Shown here: in pieces, positions 48,040-60,829 of the stretch
Numbering within the stretch: position 1 is the first letter of the stretch
How the letters are laid out: the number at the start of each line of letters is the position of its first letter
Source of the DNA: Cranoglanis bouderius
Taxonomy: Eukaryota > Chordata > Actinopteri > Siluriformes > Cranoglanididae
Direction: 5' to 3'
Length of the DNA stretch: 64,000 nucleotides
Assembly: GCA_023630585.1 (NCBI GenBank)
Contig: CM042540.1
Location: 12,468,074 to 12,532,073 of the forward strand
Position numbers and translations under genes: made by a program
The notes under the pieces: generated by a model
Seen by the model: only the letters and a program-made list of their open reading frames with translations
What the model was told of the DNA's origin: nothing
Database searches by the model: none

Positions 48040-48417
48040 TGTAGGGTGTCCCAAAAGTTTCCATATATAGTGGACTGTGTTTGCCAGCAAACACAGTCGT
48101 GCCTTCGTCAGTGGATATTCGTGGACGTCCACTTCTCAGTTGGTCCCAACACTTCCAGTCTGTTTGAATTTGCTAATAAGTTGAGCAGTCGTGTGTGATG
48201 TGCTTGGCATGTTAAAGTCCATCGGAACTTTGTGACAGCTTCTTGATCCAGCCATGAGAATGATTTCAATACGTTCTTTTGTCAAAGGCATTCTTAAAGG
48301 CTATCTGGAAAAAAATAAATCAATAAATAAATAAGATAAACTAAGTATGGAAAACTTTGGAAGACCTTTTGCTAAAAAGTGTTAATTTCCCCTATGTATG
48401 GAGACTTTGGGGACAAA
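48040..48417 (-). mobile_element. internally deleted IS630/mariner-like element
   Basis: One end GGGTGTCCCAAAAGTTTCCA, the other a decayed inverted copy, TATGGAGACTTTGGGGACA, near 48396-48414. The interior carries a short transposase start (next entry). Confidence 0.65.
48136..48291 (-). pseudogene. N-terminal HTH fragment of a mariner-superfamily transposase
   Basis: 51 codons from ATG to TGA: begins MPLTKERIEIILMAGSRSCH, contains HTTAQLISKFKQTGSV, the two-helix start typical of IS630/Tc1-mariner transposases of animals. A further 20-25 codons follow in the same frame past the TGA. The catalytic domain is absent. Confidence 0.65.
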
Positions 48418-48419
48418 AA

Positions 48420-51230
48420 AACACCACCACCCAACCAGCTTGTCATGTTACTGAGAGCTGTGAAATTGGAAAGTTAAATAGACGTCTCCTTACACAAATC
48501 TTCACCATATCACCCGTTATGAGTTTTTCTTTTTAAAAATGTTTATTATGAGTCTTGTATTATGTGAAGTGTCTGCCATGCAAGTCCTTGTGAAAGAGTG
48601 TTGTTAATACAGAAATGACAACATACTATAACAAGTGCATTAATATAGACCTATGATTTGAATAAATCAACACCACCTTTCACTTAATCAGAATCAAGCA
48701 TTCAACAGCACTATGGTTATATGTAGAACATATCATTAAGTCAGTTTTTATGCAGGCAGTAAAATAATGACACATCCTTTTACCCAGGCCGGTCATATCT
48801 GGAAATCAATTTATTTTCTAGTACTAAACCTGAAAAGCAGTACCAACATTTGGACCAAATTCAAATACAACACAAAATAACACATTGAGGTTTGGTGTAT
48901 GGGTGTTTGTATGTTATCTGGCCACATGTTGGTGAAGGTTCTTTTGTTTTCCTTCGATTTGAAGTCTGAAATTATCAGCTATGGCCTTATAAGTACATCG
49001 CAGAGGACTTTGCAACATTAAACTAACTTTATTAATCTTCGAAAACCTTATATTTCTAGTGATTAATAAACATTTGATTTATACCGCAGTTTGGTGTTTT
49101 GGTGACGATTTTTCTGTTGTGTTATTATTGTAAATTATTAAATGCAAAGTATTAAGGATTGAAAATACAATATCAGAAGGCAAGAGAAAACTCTAATGCT
49201 CTACACTTTTATTTAAAAGCAGTCATTTGTGCATCTTTTTGTTCCTTCACCCAATATAAATCATTTATTAAACTCCTTTAAGAGCCATATGCATCAGTAA
49301 CGGGTCTGACTTTGTTCTGAAAAGTGATAGGAACAAGAATGATGACTATCAGAAACCATCAACAAAATAATCATATCTCCACGTGTGACACGAATATGAA
49401 ACATAGGAAAATAAACCTGCCAGAAAAGCTGTTTTATGCCATGTTAGATTATGTGAGGGTTTTAATGAGACTTACTACAGATGCCACCCTCAGAAAGCAA
49501 ACACCATGAATAGGGCTTAAATGATATTTTTAGAAAGCATTTGGATCAGATTCTATTGTGAGCTATAATATAAAATATTTATAATGGTGGGGACTCCATT
49601 AAATAACTTAAGTCTATTGTATTAATATGATAAAATTCAATCAGACCTGGAATGTGCTAGAGACATTTATAAACACACTTTACTGGCTGCACTTTGTGTT
49701 TGTGCAACACCACATGACAAGGCCAGCACTGTGTATAACAGCTGTTAATTCAACAGAAAGGTGATTAGCACGTTAAATAGACTGATCGTGCCAATCATTT
49801 TGCATATTCATGTGTGTGTTTTTTGCCCTTATAGTGCTGCTGGGTTGTATAGTGTCGGTGTAGTTGGTAGAAAACACTTCAGTGACTCTATTTTGTCCAT
49901 TCAATAGTTTTTAATTTTTAAAAACGTTACAGTGCTTGAGTACATGGTCCACTTTGGTATAATTAAATCATAGTACTTTGATTTTTTTCATAGTAGTTTT
50001 TTTAAAATGATATATTTATCTTCACTACATGTATTTATTTGATAACAGTAACAAATGCATTTAACCTGGAAGACATAAGCCAATGTATGATGTCTAGACC
50101 CAATTAAAATAAAGCTCTACTGCTCTATTATTTACTCTACACTTCAGGTGCCAAATGCTTGGTCAGAAGCAGAAATGTCTGAGACGGTGGAGACAAATGA
50201 GCATCCCTGCCTCAAATTATTTTAAATCGATCAAAATAAATGTTGTGATAATGACCTGCAAAAACCAGTGGAGATATCAGCATTTCAGATAATACTTTAC
50301 AATAACAGTACATGAATAATCATGCAATACCTGAATTAATACTTACAGCATTTAAATATGACCTAATGATGAGTTAAAGCATGCACTAACCACAAAATAA
50401 TGAAGAGCTAACCATAACCAGCGGTAGAAAAACGGTAGACTGGTTAAAACTCTTTCTGCCCAAAGTATATGGATAATGGTAGTTTGCTTGAGGCAACATC
50501 CATATGCTTTGTAACATATGGTCGGTAATGTCTGATGTTCTTGGAACCCGCAAAATCTGACGTTGATCTACATCCATTTTGTGAAATACAAAGCTCTTTA
50601 ATTCAGCGTCATTTCACAGCAGCTCTGATGATGCTTCTCCACCTGGCCTGATAATGAATGTGACAGGATTACCCCGAAGCAGAATCTCTGGTTGTGGTGA
50701 TCCCAAACACTCAGTGATGTAATTGCACCTTGAAAATGTGCCAGTAATCCCAGGATTAGCATCATTAACATGCTCAGAGTGCAGTAAACCTCATTTCCAT
50801 ATCACACAGTGCTGTTTCATAAGTCACATTTCTGCTGGGTTGGTTAGAAGAACTTGAAGCAGTAAAAGGTCTTACTTTGTGGCCAGGTCAAAATCATGAT
50901 GCATCTTTATTATACATTTCATATTAGTATTTATGCCACAGCGTTGTTTTTTCTGGCTGCAAGGCAAATCCCAGATATACCAATGTACTCGTACTCACTA
51001 TCATTTCTATAGTAATAGGCAACACGTGGACTTGTATGGCAGACGCTTCACGTAAACCGATTTTATTTTCAAAAAATGTGTGCAATCATTGATATGGTGA
51101 AGCTTTCTAAGAAGAGATGTTTGTTTAGCCTTTTTGGAAGGAGTCTCCAGTGTCAGTCCTGTAACAGTCAGATGTAAAGCTGTAAGCATAACGTGATAGA
51201 GCTTTTTGGTTTCTTAAGTAACATGGCAAG
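48420..51230. other. intergenic, no gene recognised
   Basis: AT-rich unique sequence. A less AT-rich patch at about 50590-50830 lacks repeats and open frames and has the look of a conserved non-coding element (several TAAT cores). No exon supported. Confidence 0.5.
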
Positions 51231-51237
51231 TTGCATA

Positions 51238-51256
51238 GTGTGTGTGTGTGTGTGTA

Positions 51257-51288
<32 letters not shown>
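51238..51288. repeat. compound (GT)n/(GA)n microsatellite
   Basis: TGTGTG... followed by a GAGAGA... run of about 14 units. Confidence 0.9.
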
Positions 51289-51289
<1 letters not shown>

Positions 51290-51290
<1 letters not shown>

Positions 51291-52300
51291 GAGAGCCTAG
51301 AGTGTAGGAGCTGCTTTAATGTAAGTGATAACAAGCATAAATTTATTTTGTGGACATTCCATAACATTAAATATAACTATAAATGGATAAAAAATATCAT
51401 GTTATATAATATAATATGATCTTTAATTTAAAAAAAATGCAGTGGTGTAAGAGGAATAAAAGACTTTGTGACATGCTGTCATTGGAAAATAATCAACGTT
51501 TATAACAGCATGTCCAGCATGTTTTATGCCCTACATATTTCATTTTAAATTGCACTAAAAGGAATTATAAATATGTATATAATTTGATCACATTTAGCTA
51601 GAACCTGTATAGAACATGCTGAATATAGAACTGTGTGTGTGTGGGTCTTTGAATGTGTGTTCTTGCTCTCTCTTAGTTAAGACCCAGGGTTTGGAAGCTG
51701 ATGAGGGCACTGTGGGACGCGTGTGTGACTCAGTTGGAGCTGCAGGATATCCTGAGCAGTGTGTGTGACTGACTGAAGAGCAGCCCATCAGGAGAGAGGC
51801 AGCATAAGCCTTTCTCACTCTGTTCTGCCAGTTCTCCAGCCAGCAGGTAGACGGATAACAAGACTCTACAAGCCAGGCGTTTTTCCTCCCTGTATGCCTG
51901 CACGGTCAATGCTGTGGGATTAGTTCTGTGCGCTCATGATAGAAAATGTTCTACCGTGCCATACTGTACTTCCGTTTGAAGGATTTAATTAATCACATTT
52001 AAGGTATTCCTTGTAAACACCTACAGTACAGACGAGCATGTGTTTGTGTGCAGGTATGACTCACCTAGAACAGACTTAAGTCTCCTTTCAGTGTGTATCA
52101 TTGCACATAATTATTACATGAACATAATTAAAACATTTAAACATTATGTTCAATAGACAAGTATGTATCGGCATATTAATTGGAGCTCTTGGAGCTTTTT
52201 TTTTTTTTTGTACTGGAACCTTTTACCAAGAGAACCCAAGCAAGTTACACAAAATGTTTTGTATTATATTGGTAGCACTTTGCCTCATTTTATTAAATCC
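51290..52300. other. intergenic, no gene recognised
   Basis: Non-coding. A GC-richer patch at 51660-51850 stands out from AT-rich flanks; it has no open frame with family similarity on either strand. Confidence 0.5.
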
Positions 52301-52307
52301 ATTATTA

Positions 52308-52535
52308 TTCCATCCATCCATCCATCCATCCATCCATCCATTTTCTGTACCACGTATCCTGCACGGGGTCATGGGGGACACCCTGGATGGGCTGCCAACC
52401 CATCAACCCATCGCCTGGCACAATCACATACTACGGACAATTTGGAAATTGTCCAGGCTATAACGCATGTCTTTGGACTGGGGGAGGAAACCGGAGTACC
52501 CGGAGGAAACCCCCAACCCCAGAGGTGTGAGGCAA
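52308..52535 (-). mobile_element. Mermaid-like SINE with (CATC)n tail, inverted
   Basis: (CATC)n at about 52312-52340, then TTTTCTGTACCACGTATCC, GGACACCCTGGATGGGCTGC, CATGTCTTTGGACTGGGGG, ACCGGAGTACCCGGAGG. The simple tail at the 3' end and the block order match the other copies. Confidence 0.75.
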
Positions 52536-52761
52536 ACGTGATACTAGTTGATTGTGATCTCCTCCACCATAATGCATTTAAAACACAATACATGAAAAAA
52601 AACAGTAAACAATATTAAAATAATAGCATAAAAAAGTTAAAAAAAATAATAATAAAAAAAACACAATCAAATAACAACCATAGACAAACAAATAAATACA
52701 TACATGCATACAATCACAGACACCCAGGCGTTCATGATATAAAGACAGCAGGGTCTGCATA

Positions 52762-52787
52762 TCTGTCTGTCTGTCTGTCTGTCTGTT
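52762..52787. repeat. (GTCT)n microsatellite
   Basis: About six GTCT units. Confidence 0.85.
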
Positions 52788-52789
52788 GT

Positions 52790-54600
52790 TGCTTTTTATT
52801 TTGTCATTTTTATTTATACACCACAATCAACTAGTATCAAAGTTGTTAGTATTTTGTCAATTACATTTTTAATAAAATGAAAAAAAAAGTGCTGTTGATA
52901 TGATACAAAACATTTTACACATTTTAACACAGCATACCCATCTACTCCACTTTGAGACCCATGGATCCAAGCTAATATGAGACTGCCAAAAACAGCAGAC
53001 TCTAATACTTGTGCTTTTCTATCCAAAAGCCATTTTACAGCATTAATTCATATTACTACACAAAATATTTTGGGCTATGATACTCTGTGATATGATTTTC
53101 AGCAGTGGATATGGCGCTCGTTGTGGATCTTATTCCGTTTAGATGATGCCAACACACTGGTGCAGCACTTTGCTACCTTGTCTTCCCACATGATGGCAGT
53201 ATGATGCAAGCACAACTTCACCCAATGCCTCGTTCTTTGTTCTCTTGCCAATATAACGACTGTGCTGCTTTCTCTATAATTTCTTAGAACGGAGAAGAAA
53301 TGTATCCTCAGGTCAAAGTAAATAGTCTTTCACAGTTAATTTAATTGACTTTTTTGCACATTATCGTGGTAATTCTGCCTCTGCCTATCACAAACAAAAA
53401 CAACACGTGTTGCCGAGCAGACATGCAGATGTCCGTTGAATCGCTCAGACTAACTTGTGGCTGATAGATAGAGAGTTGACAGAGTTCTATCACTATAGAT
53501 GTGAAAATATTAACTGGGAAGTCAGAAATGTGGATCATGCAGATGCTGACGGTTTCTAAGTGCATCCATTACTTTTGACTTGCAGGGTCTTGGAGTGGTG
53601 TGGTGTAAATTGGGGTCACAGGCAAGCTTTGTTTTGTATATTGCGCAGGCTAGCTTAATCATCAACTCTTCTTGAATGTGCATCCACACACATACCCACA
53701 CACACACTCTCACACAGAGGGGTGTCCAGGGGCACCGTGGCGTCAGTGTAAGCCATGTCCCGGCTGGCCTGGGGCAGTTACCACATGCTGACGTGTTTAA
53801 TTGTGTGCGTTCCCAGGCTGCCGTGACAAGTGTGTGTTCACACTGTGCTGGTAGAGAAGGGCAGCCGGGGCCAATGCGCCCCACTACATCTCCTCACACA
53901 ACCGGGTGGCCAAAAAGATCCTGCTGGTCACCATGCTAATGGCAGGCAGGCCAAGCGAGCTGCCTTACTCACCTTGTGTGAAGAAAAAAAAAAGTTTGGA
54001 GAAACACATTTCATCACAAATACACTCCAAATGGAAAAAAACAAGAATGTGACATGCCAGCAGTAGTTTTCGTGAACTTTTTGTCGAGTTTTAAGTCAAC
54101 AAATGCGTGTTCCTGTAATATTGCTATATGGTTGCTGAAATTATTTAGCTATAGGCTAACAAAAGATACGCTCACTGTTGTTTAAGAACACTGTTAGTGA
54201 GAACACTGTTAGGAATCAGAAATATAGACACCTAGCATGAATGCTAGCTAATGACTAATGATCTAGCTAGCTAGCACAAAAGCTGTTAGGTGTTCTACTG
54301 GATGTATAGTGTAAAGGCAGAGAGACAGCAGAAACAAGACAAAATGGTTGGGAATCTCAACCTTATCACCCAGATGTGTTGGGGGAAAAAAGACAAAAAT
54401 TGCATTCTAAGTAACTTTCTGAGAACTTTCTGGAAGTCACTGGGAAACATCAACATTTCAGTTGATGATGTGGTAAATACCACAAGGATGGGCTGTTCAT
54501 ACCATTTAATAATATATCTTTTAAATCTAAGAACATTCAGACGCAGACATTTCACAACCATTGTAAATGCTTCTAAAATGTTTCTTCAGTTTGTCCCTCT
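52790..54600. other. intergenic, no gene recognised
   Basis: Non-coding. The 53715-53965 stretch is notably GC-rich against its surroundings and includes a CACCGTGGCGTCA word. Possible regulatory element; no exon supported. Confidence 0.45.
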
Positions 54601-54604
54601 GGGG

Positions 54605-56035
54605 AGCCCTTAAGGGTTCTAAGTAGAACCTTAAGAACAGGGTTTACCTTACAGGTTCCATGTTGAATGTTAGCCAGTTTTAGAAAGCTAGAATCCAACC
54701 ATCCAAAGAACTCTTGATGAACCCTTTTTGAAAAGACTGCATTATATCCCATGTTTTCAGAACATTGAAGGAATGTTGTTTGGGTAACATTTCAACCTAG
54801 CCTTAGAACCTGTCAAATGCATTCACAACAGTTTTACTAAAGCAACGTTATGGTAATGTTCTACAAACTTGGGATGTACAGTTTTTTAAGGGTTTGTCAT
54901 GAGTTCATTGGATAGTTAATAGTTCTAGGTTTCCTACAGGTTCTACTTGTAAACTTTTCTGAGAGGGAAAACCTCTTGTGGAGTCCTTCAAGTTTTTTGC
55001 AGAAACCTACAACAGAGGGTTTGTCTTTCAGAAAACGTTCCAAGAAGAACCCTTTTAGAAATCTTGAAACATTAGCCATCCAACAAACTCTAAAATAACC
55101 CTTTTTAAAAGGTTGTATTACATCCCTTTTAGACCATAGAAGGAATGCTGTTTGGGTAACATTTCATCTTAGCCTTCTTAGAACCTGTCAAATACATTCC
55201 TATCAATGCAACCAAAACAGCGTTCATGCTCTAAAACCATGGGATGTAATGCAGTTAAAAAAAAAAACGTTTATCAAACATTCCTTGGATGGTTAACTGC
55301 TATAGTGTTCTAACAAATTCTTCTTGGAGACTTTTATATAAGGGGAAAATTCTTTGACAGTCCTCGATGGTTCTCTGTAGAACCCTATAACAGAGAGTTT
55401 GCCTTCTAGAAAAGCTTCCAAGTAGAGCCCTTTTAGAAATTTTGAAACATTAACCATCCAAAGTACTCTTGATGAGCCCTTTCTGAAAGACTGTATTACA
55501 TCCAGGTTTTTAGAACATTGAAGGAATTTTGTTTGGGGAACATTTCAGTCTAGCCTTTTTAGAACCTGCCAGATGCATTCACAATTATAACAACTACATG
55601 TATACAAGACTATATTATGTCCCATGTTTTTAGAACATTATATTGTTTTGGTAACATTGTTGGGAATGTATCTGGCGGGTTCTAAGGAGGCTATGTTGAA
55701 ATATTACCAAAGCAATGTTCTTGCAATGTTCTAAAAACTTCTGATGTAATACAGTCTTTAAAAAGAGGGGTTTGGGATGTTTTAACAGGTTCTAACAGGT
55801 TTTGCTTGGAATGTTTTCTGAAAGCGAAACCTCTTGGGGAAGTTTCTATGTTGAACCTTACAACAGAGTTTGCCTTTCATAAAAGTTTCCAAGTAGACCC
55901 CTTTAAGAAATTTTGAAACAACCATCCAAAGAACTCTTGAAACTGTATTACATCCAGTGTTTTTAGAACAAAGGTAAAATTTCAGCCTAGCCTTCTTAGA
56001 ACCCGTCAAACACATTACTGAATGTTCAAATAATG
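54605..56035. repeat. diverged tandem array, period about 378 bp
   Basis: The anchor word CATCCAAAGAACTCTTGA and its variants recur at about 54701, 55078, 55456 and 55923, each followed by a block like TTTTTAGAACATTGAAGGAA and then TAGCCTTCTTAGAACCTGTC. Spacings are 377, 378 and about 467; the last is enlarged by a piece (about 55665-55760) that is an inverted copy of the unit. Units are rich in GGTTCT / AGAACC, like the MITE at 2858. No coding capacity. Confidence 0.8.
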
Positions 56036-56450
56036 TTAGCTAGGATGTTTGTGTTTTGTTCAAACTAGGCTATCCTGTGATCAGCCACTGACATAGATGA
56101 CAATGTGGTAGTCATTGCAGTAAGAGTCTGTCTATGCAGTTCCACACTGAGACCTTAAATTCGTATGTTTTTTTTTAGATTTCTTACTATTTTATGAAAT
56201 AACTTCTTTTTACATTTGCTGTACTTTAGACGTGAGACCGCAGAGGCACACTTCTGGAGCTGGTTTGATTAGTGTCTCTGTAATTGAGAGGTAAAGTTGT
56301 GCAGCGCACTACTCCCTCTCCTCTCTTCTCCTCCTCTGTTCTCGTCTGCTCGCTGCTCCCCTGTCTGGGATGGTAAATAAGGTTGGTGTGTGAGAATCTC
56401 ATTACCAGGACACAAAGCGGCATTTCCTCTGAGGATTGAGGGAAGTGGAG

Positions 56451-56452
56451 GG

Positions 56453-56498
<46 letters not shown>
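56451..56498. repeat. (GT)n microsatellite
   Basis: About 23 GT units with one interruption. Confidence 0.9.
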
Positions 56499-56499
<1 letters not shown>

Positions 56500-57350
56500 G
56501 CAGCCTCAATCACGGGCACGTTGATGGGGAGGGAGAGCAAGGCAGCTGGGCTCCTGCTCAGGCCTTCAATTTCCTCCACAGTCCAGCCACTCGAGTGTGT
56601 AATTACTATGGGGTGTCGTGAAGGTGCGATTCCTTCTCCTGGTAACACTCACCCCCTTCTTAGCCACACCACCCGCACCCACTTCAGCTCTCAGACACCC
56701 CCTCAACACCCCAACATCCCCGGTAAATACCCCCCACCCCAGCCATACTCCAGGTGAGGGAATTGCATCCAAAACTGCATGGTGCTGAGACACAAGACGG
56801 CAAATACAGTCCTTTCTGCCATGGTGGTGCCCCTCAGCATAACAGCCCCTCTCTCATGCTTTAGACTGTCTTTCTGTTTGCCGTGGTCAGCCGTCTGTGA
56901 TGACATGAGACTGAACGGCACATAGTGAACTTCTTTTCTTTTTTTTTCATATTTATATTGTTTGTGATGTATTGTTTGGTGAAGCCAGAGACAACATGGA
57001 TAATAAAGTAAACTAACTAACTAACTTCTCTTAAGATCACCTCCTACATTTTTTCGAGGGCTGCATTATTCCTATATGTATAGCATATATTATTTAGGAA
57101 TCTTTTACAAAAATTAGCTTCATGCAAAAATTTTTGCATGAAAGAAAACCATACTTTGCCATAATAAACATGGCCATAAAGTGGTTACTAAGGTATGTCG
57201 GTGATAATTTTACTACTACTATGGTCACTAGGTCGTCCCTCTAGTAAAAGGTTGAAACTTAATAGGATTTATTGTAAGATTACTGTATACAATTTACTGT
57301 GTGATGTATGAATGATGACGTATGGTTAAAATACCTTATATTACACAAGT
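56500..57350. other. intergenic, no gene recognised
   Basis: Non-coding, first half GC-richer with C-rich runs, second half AT-rich. Contains a perfect 20-bp palindrome at 57121-57140. Confidence 0.5.
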
Positions 57351-57355
57351 GAGTT

Positions 57356-57356
<1 letters not shown>

Positions 57357-57397
<41 letters not shown>
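57357..57397. repeat. (AAT)n microsatellite
   Basis: About 13 TAA/AAT units. Confidence 0.9.
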
Positions 57398-57399
<2 letters not shown>

Positions 57400-57577
57400 A
57401 TAAGTTTGTCACATAATGGTGACAGTTTTCATTGTCTTGTCCATATTGTCTGTGGTATGTTTGTAGGGGAAAAAACAAACAAACTATGGATCCTTCTTCC
57501 ATATCAAATATTAACCCTATATCAAACCATGTGTTTCAAATAATAACCGTAATTATCAAAATCACTCCATCCGGTCT

Positions 57578-57740
57578 TACCCAGAAGAGTGTGCATTCCC
57601 TTCTGCGTCCTCTCAAGGTTTCTTCATCATGTCATCTCGGGGAGATTTTTCTTGCCGTTCTTACCTTCAGCTTGATCGTTGGGGATCTAATCCTAGACCT
57701 AGATTTCTATAAATCTGCAATCAGAATGTCTGAGTGTTGT
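57578..57740 (+). repeat. dispersed fish repeat fragment
   Basis: CTCAAGGTTTCTTCATCATG, TCATCTCGGGGAGATTTTTC and TTGCCGTTCTTACC match a common ostariophysan repeat tail. Confidence 0.5.
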
Positions 57741-60740
57741 GTAGATCAAACTGAACTGAAATGTCATAACAGGTGATGTCAACACCACATTGTTTACCAG
57801 AAGACGCGACAGTAAAGTGCCGCATTATAATCATAATAGTAACAGAGTTAAACTGTACTGAACTATAGAGAATTTCCACGTGATGTGAAGGAAGGGAATC
57901 ATTGAGAATATTTAAAGCATGTTTATGTGAAGAGTTGCTTTCCATTGCTTGATGCTTAACTTCAATCATTTTACTTGTGTTTCGCTTTTCATGGCGTCAT
58001 TGGTGTAACCGGACCACTTTCTTCATTACAGTAGGTGATCTAGCTCCTGCATAGAGATATAAATGTGCACAGACTGGATTGTTCATCCATTCATCCCTTC
58101 AGCCTGTGATATCTGTTCTTGCATGTAACTTTTCATGTTCTATACACATAAGCTACAGAAGTCGTAGGTCACTTGGTCACTTGGTATGCCCATGTTTCTT
58201 AAAACGTTTTTCAGCAAACCCTAAAATGACGTTTTTTTCTATTCTTATCCAATATCCCATTCCTTTCCTGTACCTTATCCATTACTAGTGAACATAAAAT
58301 GCAGGGATTTTCCTGTTGGTACAGAAGTGAGTTTCATATTGCAGATCCTTCAGCTTTTTTTCACACACTGTACCAAGTGCCAGTATGTAGGCAGCAATGT
58401 TGTGTAGAGAGAGAGAAATAGAGAGAGAGGGAGAGGACAGAGAACAGTGTTTGAGGCTCTTTGTGCATTGCGGCTGACTCCGGTGCTTTGAAGCTGCTCG
58501 ATGACCGCACACGGACCTCTCCCAGCGGGTGTCTGCATGTGACGCGCACCTGTCATTTGTATACAGCTGTTTCTTTCATCTGTTCTCCTCCTCATCTTAT
58601 CCACTCCACCTCTTCTCCCATGCCTTCCTTCTCTCTCTCTCTCCTTCGCAGCTGTTTACCCATTGTTGCAGGTTGTTCTGGTCATTGGCATATAGAACAA
58701 ACACACCTCCAGTCCTTGCTCCTTGCACTGATCATGCTGAGATGTTTAAGAGAAAGACGGGTATAGCCGGGGGGGATTTCTCACCATGTGCTCCACCAAC
58801 TTTGGCCCGGCGCTCACTGAAAAACAAGCTGCAGGTGCTCCATGCCTGGTGTTAATTGCTGCTAATTGGTGCAGCCGTGCACAGATTGTAAATAACAGTG
58901 CCATGTTTTATTGTAGCAGGCTGGAATGTTGCAGCGGTCTGATATAGGGATATTTAAACACCGACTGTGTTTCTCATATTCTGTATCTCAAAGAAAGATA
59001 GTTCGGGATGAACAATGGGGCTGCAACCTGACACAATGGAACACACCCCTGTCCTTTCCATGCACTAATTCCCATTATCTATTTCATATCCTACAGAAAC
59101 ACAATGAAGACCAAATTGTGCTTTTCTCCTGAGCCTTCTAGTTTAACTCTTTACTAAAATCCAACTAAATAATTCTATTGGCTGTGTCCGAAATCGTATA
59201 CAGTGACAGTACATAGCTGTAGCTTATGTGTATAGAACATGAAAAGTTACCTACTGTTTGGCTGTTGATACAGTGCATAGTGCTATGTGTGTGTAGTACG
59301 AATACAATCCGGACATACTACTGTACATCTGCCATGTTGGCCTATGACCTATGACATCATCATAACCGCAAAAACTTTTTTTTTTTTCTTGTTTAAACCT
59401 TCAACAGGAATTGTTAAACAAGTGTGGTTTAACCACAAGGAACAATATTTAATACCTATAGCACTTACACTTGCAAAGAGGCGACCTGCTGCCTTCCGCC
59501 ATTTTGGATTCTGACAGCTCTTCCGTGGCAGTCCTGTTGCCTTATGGGATAGCGCAGTGTCCATTGCTTTCATACTGCAGAATCTCGACAGAAGCAGTAG
59601 ATCATCTGGGTATTTCTCTCCTACTGTTTTATGAATACTGAGTATTCATAAAAATACTTCTTTTGGCGTATTGACTTTCGCCATCTGTATAGTAGGGTTG
59701 TATGGATATTCGGATGCAGCTATTTTTATTTTTATTTTTATTTTTTTCGTCACACCAGATATTGACTTTGTTTCATTTACTACTGTTTACTGCTCTTTAC
59801 GGTATTTTTTAAAAAAATGTAGAAACATTTAATTTCATTATTTTGAAGGCATCTTTGCTCTACAGCATTTCTTTGCATGTGCCTAAAACTTTTGGACAGT
59901 ACTGTATGTAGCACTGTTTAGCTTTTAGTGATTTGTGTGTTTGCACATTAAGCATGCCAGTCCTGACCCATCTGTTGGACAAACAGAATGAAAACTAAAG
60001 TCAGAAATGCTTTTGTAAAAAAAAAAAAAAAAAAAAAAAATCGCAAAATTCTTGGTGCTGAGACTTTAATTTAGGGGGTTTACCTTTTTAAAACGTGTTA
60101 TCACAGATGAATCATTAATTCATTTCGAATATACGGATTGCAGCGTGGTAATATAATCATACTTTATCGAAAAAGAATCGAAGGAGCCAGAAAGCTGTCC
60201 TGTAAATCAGTGAATCCCAGTTCAACCTGTCATCATGCACATGAAACTGAAATATTGGCAGATTCTGGCTTATCTTGTTCCTGTGATTCACCATTACCAA
60301 TTTACATTACGTTCTATCAAATTTTCATGTCCTTCCCAGTGTATTCCCAATTGCACTGTTCACTCTAATGAGTCTATTAGACTGTGGCATTCAAAAAAGC
60401 TCGACTGTACTGACTGTATAAAATATGAAAAAGTTGAAGAATAAATTTGAGCAATTCCCAAGGTCTTTCCTAACAGCGACCGAACAATAGGAAGGGAGTT
60501 TGGGAAGGTGTCACTACTGCAGAGCTCCATCTCCTCTTCTTCCACTCCCACACCAAGCATGGGTCACTGGCCTCTGTTATTTATGCTTTGTCACTCACTT
60601 TTTTCCCCTCCCTCCCTCTTTTCCCTGCTCTCCACCTCTCGCTGTATTTACGCTGAACATTGAGATGTGAGTGTTTGTATTGTGTTTCCAGTGTTATTGT
60701 TCCCAGACTCTAAGCTGCCGGAGTGTTGAAAGCCCTGGGC
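57741..60740. other. intergenic, no gene recognised
   Basis: Unique sequence with short (GA)n, (CT)n and a 22-nt A-run near 60017. A patch at about 58745-58920 is GC-richer with an embedded TTAATTGCTGCTAATTGG pair of homeodomain-type cores. No exon supported. Confidence 0.45.
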
Positions 60741-60742
60741 CA

Positions 60743-60744
<2 letters not shown>

Positions 60745-60828
<84 letters not shown>
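60745..60828. repeat. (GT)n microsatellite
   Basis: About 41 uninterrupted GT units; generates spurious poly-His-Thr frames on the minus strand. Confidence 0.95.
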
Positions 60829-60829
60829 A

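Noticed and set aside
53522..53965. Overlapping 87-120-codon frames in a GC-rich patch
   Set aside because: Open frames follow from GC content; no splice context or recognisable domain on either strand.
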